Shown: positions 15,493 to 24,153 of the stretch, piece by piece | Numbering within the stretch: the first letter of the stretch is position 1 | How the letters are laid out: each line of letters opens with the position of its first letter | Source of the DNA: Desulforhabdus sp. TSK | Lineage (GTDB): Bacteria > Desulfobacterota > Syntrophobacteria > Syntrophobacterales > Syntrophobacteraceae | Assembly: GCF_022836495.1 (NCBI RefSeq) | Contig: NZ_BQXM01000010.1 | Location: forward strand, 62,001 to 126,000 | Direction of reading: 5' to 3' | DNA: 64,000 nt | The notes under the pieces: model-generated | The model's database searches: none | Told to the model about the DNA's origin: nothing | The model's input: only the letters and a program-made list of their open reading frames with translations | Translations under genes and position numbers: made by a program

Positions 15493-16302
15493 ATGCTGCC
15501 TTCCAATCCAAAGAGAGCCATCCTCCTGGTGGCTTTTGGGACGAGTGAACCGCGAGGACGAAACACCTATCATTTCATTGAAGAGAGAGTAAGGAAAGCC
15601 TTTCCAAGCGCGGATATCCGCTGGGCATTCACATCCAGGACCATCAGGAGAAAGCTGTGGCGGGAGGGAAACACGGCCGATTCTCCCGAAACGGCCCTGG
15701 CGTGTATGATGGATGAAGGCATTGAGGAGGTGGCGATCCTCTCGCTGCACGTGATCCCCGGTGAGGAATTCCATCATCTGACGCGCAATGCCCATCTCTT
15801 TGCCGAGATGAGCGGAGGATTTCGGCGTGTCGGCATCGCTCGTCCTCTCCTTTCCTCCCAGGAAGACCTGGCGCGAGTGGCCCGAGGGTTGCTCAACACC
15901 ATTCCCGGAGACCGAAGACCTGAAGACGCCGTCATCTTCATGGGGCATGGGAGCAAAAAACACCCGGCAGACGCCCTCTACGCGGCCATGAATTATCTCC
16001 TGCAGAATGTGGCCCCTGCTGTGCATGTGGCGACAGTCGACGGGTACCCATCCCTTCATGACGTTTTGCCCCGGCTCGCCACGAAGGGCAGCCGAAAGGT
16101 GTACTTGATGCCCTTCATGGTGGTTGCGGGCGTGCACGCTGTCGACGATATGGCCGGAGACGGGCCGGACAGCTGGAAGTCCATCCTCCAGAGGGAGGGG
16201 TACACGTGCGAAGTATCCCTTACGGGAATTGCCGAATTCCCTGAAATCGTCGAGGTCTGGGTAGACCATCTACGAGAAGTTCTTGAGGCCAGGGAACAGT
16301 AA
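15493..16302 (+). CDS. cbiK: Anaerobic sirohydrochlorin cobaltochelatase CbiK
   Basis: 269 residues. Starts with AILLVAFGTSEPRGRN, then LSLHVIPGEEFHHL, FMGHGSKKHPAD and FMVVAGVHAVDDMAGD, all CbiK features. The metal-binding His residues are His152 and His215; the third ligand, usually Glu in VEGYP, appears as Asp183 (ATVDGYPS). It inserts Co(II) into sirohydrochlorin in anaerobic B12 synthesis, or Fe(II) for siroheme. No signal peptide, so it is the cytoplasmic form. The precorrin-2 dehydrogenase at 25 kb acts just upstream in the same pathway. Convergent with the next gene. Confidence 0.93.
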   Translation: MLPSNPKRAILLVAFGTSEPRGRNTYHFIEERVRKAFPSADIRWAFTSRTIRRKLWREGNTADSPETALACMMDEGIEEVAILSLHVIPGEEFHHLTRNAHLFAEMSGGFRRVGIARPLLSSQEDLARVARGLLNTIPGDRRPEDAVIFMGHGSKKHPADALYAAMNYLLQNVAPAVHVATVDGYPSLHDVLPRLATKGSRKVYLMPFMVVAGVHAVDDMAGDGPDSWKSILQREGYTCEVSLTGIAEFPEIVEVWVDHLREVLEAREQ

Positions 16303-16334
16303 TTTGTGAGGCAGTGCGACGGGATCTCTCCGTC

Positions 16335-17150
16335 TCATTCAGCGTTCCTCCGTATGGGGGCGGGAATTTCATGACTGCACGGCATCCCGCAGGAGCATTT
16401 CCCGCACACATCCACCAGGGGTAAGTCGCTGAAATGTGCGTCATTGCGCAGGCACTGTTCATAGCACGCGTGTCGGTCGAAGCGGTTTTCGTGGAGGGCT
16501 CCGTAACTGCACCTGGCGACACAGGTAAGGCACTTCCGGCCAGCCTTGGTCAGGCACCATTCTTCATGGGGGCGGGGGGTAGGCGGCAGGGGCATGCTGG
16601 TGACGAGACTGCCCAGTCTTCCACAGCAGCCCGCCCGGGTGATGAGCAGGTGGTTGATCCCGAAAGTTCCCAGGCCGGCAATGTAGGCGACATGCTTGTG
16701 AGACCATCCGCTGACGAGCCTCTGGGTGTCGAAATTGTGAGTGGCGGGGGTGATGGATGCCTGGTGGCCTGCTTGTTCCAGGCAGGCTTTCAAACGAATG
16801 TTGACGGACTCGATGAGGCGGTTGGTCGTCACATAGGCTTCGGCCCAGGAACGGGCGGCAAAAGGGGTGGCTTCGGCGTTCTCGCGTCCGACGCGCTTCT
16901 GAAAAGGCAGAAAGAAAACAACAACAGAGCCGGCCCCGGGAAGAATGTCCCGTGGCATGGAGTGCTCCGGGCTTGCCACCTCTTTGAGCCTCGGGAAAAG
17001 GGGATCTTCGGCTCGGGCAACAGCCAGAAGGGGTTCCTCCCAGTAGTTGTCATCGGAATGCTGCTCACGCCATTGCCGGATTGCCTCCCGTGCTTCGTTT
17101 TGAAGGACCCTGGTGAAGCCGTCGGTCCTCGGTGTTTCAGTGGGGGACAT
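16335..17150 (-). CDS. 4Fe-4S protein related to epoxyqueuosine reductase
   Basis: 271 residues from ATG 17150 with GGAG upstream. The C-terminal part holds CLTKAGRKCLTCVARCSYGA and CGKCSCGMPCSHEIP, two Cys-rich clusters as in the QueG-like (COG1600) proteins; HKHVAYIAGLGTFGINHLLI is the conserved flavin/cobalamin-region motif of that group. It is shorter than QueG (about 350-380) and lacks its HEAT-repeat tail, so it is probably a relative with another substrate rather than QueG itself. Cytoplasmic. Confidence 0.8.
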   Translation of the reverse strand: MSPTETPRTDGFTRVLQNEAREAIRQWREQHSDDNYWEEPLLAVARAEDPLFPRLKEVASPEHSMPRDILPGAGSVVVFFLPFQKRVGRENAEATPFAARSWAEAYVTTNRLIESVNIRLKACLEQAGHQASITPATHNFDTQRLVSGWSHKHVAYIAGLGTFGINHLLITRAGCCGRLGSLVTSMPLPPTPRPHEEWCLTKAGRKCLTCVARCSYGALHENRFDRHACYEQCLRNDAHFSDLPLVDVCGKCSCGMPCSHEIPAPIRRNAE

Positions 17151-17164
17151 TTTTTCTCCTTGAG

Positions 17165-17476
17165 TCAGGTTCAGTGAAAATCCAGAGGATTCATCCTATC
17201 TTTCCTGTGGAACCGGGTCAATATGCCGCCTTTGAAATTCTGCCCGGCATTTCGATCCGACGGTGAATCCTTGAAGATAGTCTGAGATGAACGGCAAGGC
17301 CTCGGTGGAAGCAGGGCAAGGAATGGGCCTGTCGGGGCTGTGGAAATCCTGAACGGCGCGATAGACATAAAAGATGGTTGTCATGCCGGTGGGGTGCGGA
17401 TATGCTCCCATGTCGAATGGAAACATCCGGCAAGGGCGATTGATCGAAATCTTGGATCTGAAAAGGGGAGTTTGGG
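17165..17476. other. Intergenic stretch with one possible small ORF
   Basis: No gene is certain here. A minus-strand frame at 17196-17504 (102 codons) contains GAYPHPTGMTTIFYVYRAVQ and a G/C-rich third-position bias, so a small protein, or a remnant of one, is possible. It has no recognisable family and its start overlaps the gene at 17477. Confidence 0.25.
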
Positions 17477-17944
17477 TTGCACTCGGAAACGCTCGATACA
17501 CCATCCCATGACACTTCCGGGGCGCTGGAAAAAAAGGCCAGGAAGTGGGACCGATATGTCACTCTTTCCATTGTCTTGCTTCTGCTCGTACCGCTTCCCT
17601 TTGTGCGTTTTGAGTCCTGGCCGCACGGTTCCATCGTTTTTGAGAGAATCATCATGCCCTGGAGCCGATTCCAGCTTTGCTACGTGGATTATGCCCATGA
17701 CGCTCCCGTCGTGGAGCAGTACTTCTTTACCTGGAAGGGGGAGCTTCTGCCGAAAAACGTCTCTCTGCCCCTGCTTGCACGAAGTCATGCGGTGGAGCCA
17801 CCCATTCTCAAGTGGCAGGACAACCCGGATATTGTGTTGAAGGATATTTTTTCCAAGGGAGATTTTCTCCATATCAAGACGTTCTGGCGTCCCCTGTTGC
17901 TATGGCCCTTTGCGATGGGATTGGAAATCCGCGGACGCCGCTGA
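17477..17944 (+). CDS. Membrane-anchored protein of unknown function
   Basis: 155 residues from a TTG start preceded by AGGGGAG. One TM helix at about residues 27-44 (VTLSIVLLLLVPLPFVRF), then an extracytoplasmic region with FQLCYVDYAHDAPVVEQYFF, loosely like the H(S/D)V-containing strand of DUF1850 proteins, and a hydrophobic segment near the C-terminus. The family call is weak. No partner gene is obvious; the next gene starts 101 bp later on the same strand. Confidence 0.65.
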   Translation: MHSETLDTPSHDTSGALEKKARKWDRYVTLSIVLLLLVPLPFVRFESWPHGSIVFERIIMPWSRFQLCYVDYAHDAPVVEQYFFTWKGELLPKNVSLPLLARSHAVEPPILKWQDNPDIVLKDIFSKGDFLHIKTFWRPLLLWPFAMGLEIRGRR

Positions 17945-18045
17945 CACGACGCAGCGTCTGGAGAAACTTGGAATCATGTACCAGATGGCCTTTCAGGAAG
18001 TATGCTGCTGCAACCCTTTTTTCAAAACTTTCGAGGGATCCAACA

Positions 18046-18588
18046 ATGAAGCCAAAAAGGAAGTGGAATACAACGGCAGGGAGCTGGCTTATCTCACTCC
18101 TGGTCTTGACGATCGGCCTGCCGTTTCCGTGGGAAGGCGGGGCCATGGCACGTGAGACCTCACGAACGAGTGTGCGTTACGCTCAGGAAGCGAGCGGTGG
18201 CGAAATCTTTGGGCAGGAGATGCTCGCGGAGGAGCTCCTGGGAGATATCGACATTCCGGTCTCCAAGCCCACCAGGGATTTCGTGGATCAACTCTACCGC
18301 CGCCATCGATCCGAGTTTACCCGCCTCGTCCAGGATAACCCCCAACTGGTCTGGGATGCCCTGGATATCGTACTGGATGCACTGCCGGCCCTGAGGGCCG
18401 TGCCCAAAAATGGGGGGCAGCTTTACCTGGATCGCAACATCTATGCCCGGGCGTCGGATCTGGTGGACCGCTGCGAGGGTTTATCGACACCGGAACTGGC
18501 AAGGGACCTCAAAAAATTGAAGCTCTTGGTGGAGATGAAAATCAAGAGTGCGGATTCCGACAGAGTCAGGATCGATCTGCAAGAATGA
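18046..18588 (+). CDS. Secreted protein of unknown function
   Basis: 180 residues from ATG 18046. A long N-terminal signal sequence (WLISLLVLTIGLPFPWEGGA, cleavage near AMA) leads into a mostly helical, charged domain: FVDQLYRRHRSEFTRLVQDN, LVWDALDIVLDALPALRAV, LARDLKKLKLLVEMKIK. No known family or catalytic motif is recognised. An open frame extends to 17812 but that part is in the shadow of the upstream gene. Ends 47 bp from the convergent RNase J gene. Confidence 0.75.
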   Translation: MKPKRKWNTTAGSWLISLLVLTIGLPFPWEGGAMARETSRTSVRYAQEASGGEIFGQEMLAEELLGDIDIPVSKPTRDFVDQLYRRHRSEFTRLVQDNPQLVWDALDIVLDALPALRAVPKNGGQLYLDRNIYARASDLVDRCEGLSTPELARDLKKLKLLVEMKIKSADSDRVRIDLQE

Positions 18589-18635
18589 GTTACTGCGCTG
18601 CCGATGGGGGCTGCTGTCAGGCGCCAGGCCGGCCG

Positions 18636-20315
18636 TCAGATGTCCACGACCAAGGCGTAGATTACCGGACGACGGTAGAGTACCCGGTTGAAAAAGCGCT
18701 TCAGCTCCCTTTGGATTTCCCCCTGGAGCAGGCTGCAATCCACTTCGAAATCCTGTTCCAGCAAACGGTCCAGGATTTCAAAGACGACGCATTTGGCGCT
18801 GTCGAGAATTTCGGGTTTCGTTTCTTCCTGGATGAATCCCTTGCTTAAAATATCCGGACCGCTGAGAATCTCCTTGGTCTCCTTGTCGATCACCAATGAC
18901 ACGATGACGAGACCGTCCTCCGAGAGATGACGGCGATCTCGCAGGACGAGCCCTTCCACATCCCCCACGCCCTTGCCATCCACCAGGACTCTTCCCGTCG
19001 CCACACGCGCCCCCAGGCGGGCCCCCTCGGGGCTGAAGAGCAGCGTGGCTCCATCTTCTGCCAGGAGGCAGTTTTCCTGGGACATTCCCATATCGATGGC
19101 CAGCTGCCGATGCTTTACCAAGTGCCTGTATTCACCGTGAACCGGAATGAAGAAACGAGGTTTTATCAGTGAGATCATGGCCTTCAGTTCTTCGCGGTAG
19201 GCGTGTCCCGACACATGGATATCCCTGACCTGTTCATGGATGACTTCTGCGCCGTGGCGGTAGAGATGATTGATGATGTTCTGTATGGTGCGTTCGTTAC
19301 CAGGGATGAACTTGGAGGAAAAGACAATAGTATCCCCCTCCTGGACCTTCAGCTTCTTGTGATCGTCGAAAGCCATGCGGGTGAGTGCGCTCATGGGCTC
19401 CCCCTGGCTTCCCGTGGTGAGCATCAGGACTTCCGCATCGGGTAACCTCGCCAAGTCCTGCAGCGTGAGCTCCTCCTCCGGGGGAAAATCCAGGTAACCC
19501 AGTTCTCTCCCGATGCGGACATTGATGACCATGGACCGCCCATTGAGAAGCACTTTCCGCTTGAATTGCCGTGCCAGCCATATGACCTGCTGGATGCGAT
19601 GCAGATTGCTGGCAAATACAGCCACAATGATGCGTCCGGAGCATTCCTGAAAAATGCTGCGCAAGGTTTGTCCGACGTCCTTCTCTGAAAGAGTGTATCC
19701 CGGCCGCTCCACGTTGGTGGAGTCCGAGAAGAGAGCCAAAACCCCCTTTTCGCCGTATGCTCCAAAACGCGCCACATCAAACCGCCGAGCGTCAATGGGA
19801 GTAGTGTCGATTTTGAAGTCCCCCGAATGCACCAATACGCCCACAGGGGTGCGAATGGCCAGCCCGACTCCGTCTGGAATGCTGTGGCATACTCTGATGA
19901 ATTCGACTCCGAACGGACCGATGGAGACCTCTTCACCCGGGAGAACCTGAATGAGCTCCGACCGCGACAGGAGTCCGTGCTCCTTCAGCTTTTCCCGGAT
20001 GAGGGCCAGGGTCAGGGGAGTCGCATAGATGGGAAGCTGAAATTCTCTCAAGAGAAAGGGAATGGCGCCGATATGATCTTCATGTCCGTGTGTGACGACA
20101 AGGGCACGGACGCGCTGTCGGTTCTGCTGGAGGTAAGAGAAGTCCGGAATCACGATATCGATGCCCAGCATGTCGTCTTCGGGAAACATGAGGCCGGCAT
20201 CGATGAGGAAGATCGTCTCGCCGTATTCGACGACCATCATGTTGAGCCCAATTTCTCCGAGCCCACCCAGGGGAATGACTTTGAGGGGTTGCAATGGTTC
20301 TGAATGATTAGTCAT
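18636..20315 (-). CDS. rnj: Ribonuclease J
   Basis: 559 residues from ATG 20315; the open frame to 20354 adds 13 unlikely residues. Metallo-beta-lactamase / beta-CASP fold: LGGLGEIGLNMMVVEYG, metal motif THGHEDH (75-81), GDFKID, TGSQGEPMSALTRMA, and the late His in IHVSGHAYREELKAMI. The length matches RNase J (about 555). It has 5'-to-3' exonuclease and endonuclease activity in mRNA decay and rRNA processing; cytoplasmic. Follows plsC on the same strand with 45 bp between. Confidence 0.95.
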   Translation of the reverse strand: MTNHSEPLQPLKVIPLGGLGEIGLNMMVVEYGETIFLIDAGLMFPEDDMLGIDIVIPDFSYLQQNRQRVRALVVTHGHEDHIGAIPFLLREFQLPIYATPLTLALIREKLKEHGLLSRSELIQVLPGEEVSIGPFGVEFIRVCHSIPDGVGLAIRTPVGVLVHSGDFKIDTTPIDARRFDVARFGAYGEKGVLALFSDSTNVERPGYTLSEKDVGQTLRSIFQECSGRIIVAVFASNLHRIQQVIWLARQFKRKVLLNGRSMVINVRIGRELGYLDFPPEEELTLQDLARLPDAEVLMLTTGSQGEPMSALTRMAFDDHKKLKVQEGDTIVFSSKFIPGNERTIQNIINHLYRHGAEVIHEQVRDIHVSGHAYREELKAMISLIKPRFFIPVHGEYRHLVKHRQLAIDMGMSQENCLLAEDGATLLFSPEGARLGARVATGRVLVDGKGVGDVEGLVLRDRRHLSEDGLVIVSLVIDKETKEILSGPDILSKGFIQEETKPEILDSAKCVVFEILDRLLEQDFEVDCSLLQGEIQRELKRFFNRVLYRRPVIYALVVDI

Positions 20316-20360
20316 GATTGACGAGCAGATCCTTTCGTGACAATGGAAAAACAAAGATGC

Positions 20361-21107
20361 TCAAACAGATGAATGATCTGGAAGCAATCCGCCCTCGCGC
20401 TCCGTCAGGTGTGCGCGGATGGCTTGCCTCACAGCCTGGACGAGGTCCTCCCGGTCTTTGGATGTCAGCCCCGCCGTAGGGATAGGGGCGCCGATCGTCA
20501 ATTGAATCACTCCGGGGTGGATTTTCCAGCCGCCATGCTTGGGGAGGATGCGGTAGGAACCGCTGATACTGATGGGAACGATGGGCTGCTGGGACTTGAG
20601 GGCAAGGACAAACCCGCCCATCCTGAAATCCTGGAGGACGCCGTCCGGACTGCGGGTCCCTTCGGGAAAGATGACGATGGATGCCCCATTCCGCACGATG
20701 AGTGCAGCGCGATTGAGGCTTGCAAATGCCTTGCGGCGGTCGCTGCGATCGATGGGAATATAACCGTTGGCAGTCATGGCTATCCCTAGAATCGGGATCT
20801 TGAAGAGCTCTTCCTTGGCCAGCCAACGGAACTCTACCGGGAGCTTTGCCAGGATGGCGAAAATATCGAACCAGCTCTGGTGATTGGCTGCATAGATGCA
20901 AGGCTTTGTGGGATCGATGTTCTCCAGGCCCTTTACCTCAACCCGCACCCCGGCAGCCCAGAGATGCACCTTTCCCCAGAGTCTGCTGCAGGCATGCGGT
21001 GCGGCGTGCTTTCGTGTTGTGTAAAAAAGGATTACGGCTGACGCTCCCAAAAGGATGGTGGACCAAACGATGGTGAAGTAAAAAAAAACAGAGCGCAGCG
21101 TCTTCAT
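20361..21107 (-). CDS. plsC: 1-acyl-sn-glycerol-3-phosphate acyltransferase
   Basis: 248 residues. N-terminal TM helix, then the acyltransferase motifs NHQSWFD (His76, Asp81), a middle block with [25 protein letters not shown] and [17 protein letters not shown]. Transfers an acyl group to lysophosphatidic acid, giving phosphatidic acid in the inner membrane. Length and motif spacing are normal for PlsC. Divergent from ssb. Confidence 0.93.
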   Translation of the reverse strand: MKTLRSVFFYFTIVWSTILLGASAVILFYTTRKHAAPHACSRLWGKVHLWAAGVRVEVKGLENIDPTKPCIYAANHQSWFDIFAILAKLPVEFRWLAKEELFKIPILGIAMTANGYIPIDRSDRRKAFASLNRAALIVRNGASIVIFPEGTRSPDGVLQDFRMGGFVLALKSQQPIVPISISGSYRILPKHGGWKIHPGVIQLTIGAPIPTAGLTSKDREDLVQAVRQAIRAHLTEREGGLLPDHSSV

Positions 21108-21325
21108 GGACTTCCTCTCTGGCCCGTTGAATCAACAAAAGACGATATGGATTAAGTATAAAAAACAAATGGTTGTATTATTCTGTCCGTGCTGGGAATG
21201 TAAACTGTTTCGCAAATCGAGTCAACCGGGCATTTTCCCGCAGTGGTACTTTTCACCGTTTTCAGCGTATGTATCCCGGCTCGAGACAATGCTCGGACAG
21301 TCGGACTGGCCGTCCTCATTAAGGC

Positions 21326-21355
21326 TTGTTCCGGGTTCGCTGCCTGTGCTATACG
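21326..21355 (+). promoter_or_regulatory. Probable sigma-70 promoter of ssb
   Basis: TTGTTC at 21326-21331 and TATACG at 21350-21355, 18-bp spacer, 66 bp before the ssb start. Moderate match to consensus. Confidence 0.4.
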
Positions 21356-21420
21356 TTTTTTTAAGTTATAAAAATCATTTCCAGAATCCAAATTTTTATC
21401 CCTCTGTAAAGGATAAGGAC

Positions 21421-21897
21421 ATGGCGAAAGGTACAGTCAACAAGGTCATTTTGGTAGGCAGGCTGGGTGCCGATCCGGACATCCGTTACAGCGCCAGCGG
21501 AACCGCTGTGGCGAAATTCAATGTGGCAACCAACGACTACGATCCCTCTTCCGAGACCAAGGAGCGTACGGAATGGCACCGCGTGGTGGCCTTCGGAAAG
21601 ACAGCGGAAATAGCCGGCAACTACCTCAGCAAGGGACGACAGGTCTATATCGAAGGATCTCTCCGGACGCAGCAGTGGGAAGATGCTCAGGGCGTCAAGC
21701 GGTATACTACAGAGATCATCGCACGGGAAATGCAGCTTCTGGGAGGGGCAGGAGGGGCAGGCGAGGAAACTGCGCCTCAGGGGCAGGGCGGTGCAGCCTA
21801 TGGCAAGACTGGTGGTGAAGGAGCCTATTCCGGGCACGCCGGCGGCGAAGAGCTACCTCCCCCTTCGGGAGTGAAAGAGGACGATATTCCCTTTTAG
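21421..21897 (+). CDS. ssb: Single-stranded DNA-binding protein
   Basis: 158 residues from ATG 21421, just after AAGGATAAGGAC. The OB fold (residues 1-110: [53 protein letters not shown]) is followed by a Gly-rich linker and the acidic tip DDIPF that recruits replication and repair proteins. Typical length. Single gene; a frame extending to 21106 is non-coding. Confidence 0.97.
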   Translation: MAKGTVNKVILVGRLGADPDIRYSASGTAVAKFNVATNDYDPSSETKERTEWHRVVAFGKTAEIAGNYLSKGRQVYIEGSLRTQQWEDAQGVKRYTTEIIAREMQLLGGAGGAGEETAPQGQGGAAYGKTGGEGAYSGHAGGEELPPPSGVKEDDIPF

Positions 21898-21985
21898 TAC
21901 AGGCTGGCGACAGTTTCCATCCCATGGAACAGTGCACTTCCCGCCTTGAAGTGGGCAGGGGGGTGTTGACGTTACGATGCATCCC

Positions 21986-22017
21986 CCTGAAGTCCCCCTT
22001 CGCAGGGGGACTTCAGG
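21986..22017. repeat. 14-bp perfect inverted repeat, possible terminator
   Basis: CCTGAAGTCCCCCT and its exact complement separated by a 4-nt loop (TCGC), between the convergent ssb and tatA genes. No U-run follows on either strand; it may still stop transcription or be a dispersed hairpin element. Confidence 0.6.
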
Positions 22018-22151
22018 ATTCAGGCAGGAAACAGCTATTCATCCTGCCGATGTATATCCGTCGTTTGTAGATGTAGTAGGGTGCGTTTTACGTACCATTC
22101 TTGACAGAAAAGTTTCTGAAGTAAGGATGGTGCATAAAATGCATCCTATCC

Positions 22152-22337
22152 TCACTTCTGTTCAATCTTTTCCTTGTTTTCCCCGGATTCATCCACCGCT
22201 TCCGCCGTGGCCTTCTTGAAATTACGAATGCCCTTGCCCAGGCCTGCTCCGATTTCAGGGAGCTTCCCCGCCCCAAAGATGATGAGGATAATGACAAGAA
22301 TGATAATCAATTCGGGCATACCGATTCCACCGATCAT
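22152..22337 (-). CDS. tatA: Twin-arginine translocase subunit TatA/TatE
   Basis: 61 residues, start after AAGGAG. Short N-terminal TM helix ([20 protein letters not shown]) with the [10 protein letters not shown] hinge, then an amphipathic helix ([16 protein letters not shown]) and a charged tail: the standard TatA layout. Forms the pore for folded proteins in the inner membrane. tatC is not nearby; the gene is 28 bp after a zinc-ribbon protein gene. Confidence 0.95.
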   Translation of the reverse strand: MIGGIGMPELIIILVIILIIFGAGKLPEIGAGLGKGIRNFKKATAEAVDESGENKEKIEQK

Positions 22338-22365
22338 AAGTGCTCCTTGATGAGAAAATGGAGTG

Positions 22366-22767
22366 CTATTGTTTCATGAGCTCCTCGGCTTCTTCGAGGA
22401 GCTGGAGGAATTCTTTGGATTGTCTGTACTGGTCCAGCCATTGTTGATGCTCCAACCAGCTTCCCCACACTTCCATCCAAGCCTCATTGTGCCAGTAATA
22501 CCGGGGAGCAGACCCTTTGCCGTTGATCCGCTCTTTGTACTCCTCGTACTCCTCGTGGCAATTTCTGCAAAAGGGATAGGGGGTGGCGAACTTCTGAGGA
22601 TCGTTCCAGTCCGATTCGATCTGAGCTCCACACTTGGCGCATTTCATCATGCACCGGGTACACTGAAAGATCTTTTTCAATGCCTCGATCTTGCGCTGGC
22701 GGAGACCGGAGTCTTTCACCGACCTCAAATTCTGCGCTCTTCTTCCAAACTCGATGATTTCAGCCAT
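22366..22767 (-). CDS. Small Cys-motif protein, function unknown
   Basis: 133 residues. Contains [12 protein letters not shown] (around residues 36-47) and [13 protein letters not shown] (around 68-80), five or more Cys that could form one zinc-ribbon or rubredoxin-like site, then an acidic helical tail. No catalytic motif. Lies between hemA (13 bp upstream) and tatA, so likely cotranscribed with the tetrapyrrole genes. I do not recognise a named family. Confidence 0.8.
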   Translation of the reverse strand: MAEIIEFGRRAQNLRSVKDSGLRQRKIEALKKIFQCTRCMMKCAKCGAQIESDWNDPQKFATPYPFCRNCHEEYEEYKERINGKGSAPRYYWHNEAWMEVWGSWLEHQQWLDQYRQSKEFLQLLEEAEELMKQ

Positions 22768-22780
22768 GGCGTAACCCTAT

Positions 22781-24145
22781 CTATTTTTTAATACTTTTCA
22801 AGAGGTTAGTCGAGTCTTTAACATTTGTGGACCCATGAGTCAATGTGCAAGAATCGATATCCAACCCATCCATCCGATCAGACAGGTTAAAAATTTGTTG
22901 CACATAGTCGACGCAAAACTGCCGGCTCTTGCGCTCCCCCTTTTTCTTAAGGAAAAGGATGGGGTCGTGAAGCATTTTCTTGACAATGGCTTGAGTGAGT
23001 GTTTCGAGTGCCAGGCGCTCTTTTTCACCGAGATGTGTGAAGCGGGAAAGGGTCTTCTGGAGCTCCGATCTGCGAATGGTCTCCGCCTTTTCACGCAGGG
23101 CTATAATGGTGGGCACGACATCCAGAGTTCCCAGCCACTCCTGAAAGCGCAGCGTTTCTTCTGCAATGATGTGCTCGGCGCGCTCTGCTTCTCTTTTGCG
23201 TTCCTCCCGATTGAGCTCGATGACGCCCTGGAGATCGTCAATGTCGTAAAGGTACACGTTGTCTATTTCATTGACCCGCGGCTCCACGTCGCGTGGCACG
23301 GCAATGTCGATGAAAAAAAGAGGCCTGTTGCGGCGCTGGCGCATCCTGGATTTGATGTCCTGATACTTCAGAATGGGCTCGGGGGAGCCCGTGGAAGTCA
23401 AAACGATGTCCATTTCCTTCAGGACATCGTGGATATGATCAAAACGGATGGTTTCCGCTTTGAATCTTTGGGCCAGTTGGACCGCTCTCTCCAATGTCCG
23501 GTTGGCCACGGCCATGTTGCGGACCCCCTGGGCCAGGAGATGCTCTGCGGCAAGTTCGGCCATCTCTCCCGCCCCTATGAGGAGCACCTTCTTGTCGTCC
23601 AGTTCACCAAAGATTTTTCTTGCCAGCTCCACGGCGGCATAACTGATGGAGACCGCACAGGAGCCGATACAGGTCTCGGAGCGCACCCGCTTGGCCACAG
23701 AAAAGGTTTTATGAAGGAGTCGATTGAGGATGACCTTTACCGTTCGGCATTCAGTAGCATCCCGATAAGCGGTTTTGAGCTGTCCCAGGATCTGGGGTTC
23801 ACCAACCACCATGGAGTCAAGGCTGGCGGCTACTCGAAACAGGTGAGTGACTGCTTCCAGGTTCTGGTAGACATAAAAATAGGATTCCACGTGAGACGTT
23901 ACAGGACTCCCCAGGTGGGCCTTCAGCAGCGCGGTGACTTGCTGAATCGCCTCGTGCACCTGGGTGCAGGTGAACAAAAATTCCACGCGGTTACAGGTCG
24001 AAAGGAAAAGGAGCTCGTCAACGTATTCCAGGTGCGGCAGCATCCGCAGTGGTTCGAGCTCTTGCTTGCACGCTGCCGCCAGCTGCTCCCGTATGGCCAC
24101 GGGAGCTGTTTTATGGTTCATGCCCAGGAGGATAATATGACACAT
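22781..24145 (-). CDS. hemA: Glutamyl-tRNA reductase
   Basis: 454 residues from ATG 24145, starting MCHIILLGMNHKTAPVAIRE as in the family; an upstream extension overlaps ccsA and is rejected. The catalytic Cys51 is in STCNRVEF. SLDSMVVGEPQILGQLKTAY and the NADPH fold VLLIGAGEMAELAAEHL are present, followed by the C-terminal dimerisation helices. Converts Glu-tRNA to glutamate-1-semialdehyde, the first step of C5 tetrapyrrole synthesis. Starts 8 bp after the ccsA stop codon. Confidence 0.97.
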   Translation of the reverse strand: MCHIILLGMNHKTAPVAIREQLAAACKQELEPLRMLPHLEYVDELLFLSTCNRVEFLFTCTQVHEAIQQVTALLKAHLGSPVTSHVESYFYVYQNLEAVTHLFRVAASLDSMVVGEPQILGQLKTAYRDATECRTVKVILNRLLHKTFSVAKRVRSETCIGSCAVSISYAAVELARKIFGELDDKKVLLIGAGEMAELAAEHLLAQGVRNMAVANRTLERAVQLAQRFKAETIRFDHIHDVLKEMDIVLTSTGSPEPILKYQDIKSRMRQRRNRPLFFIDIAVPRDVEPRVNEIDNVYLYDIDDLQGVIELNREERKREAERAEHIIAEETLRFQEWLGTLDVVPTIIALREKAETIRRSELQKTLSRFTHLGEKERLALETLTQAIVKKMLHDPILFLKKKGERKSRQFCVDYVQQIFNLSDRMDGLDIDSCTLTHGSTNVKDSTNLLKSIKK

Positions 24146-24153
24146 CGCAAATG

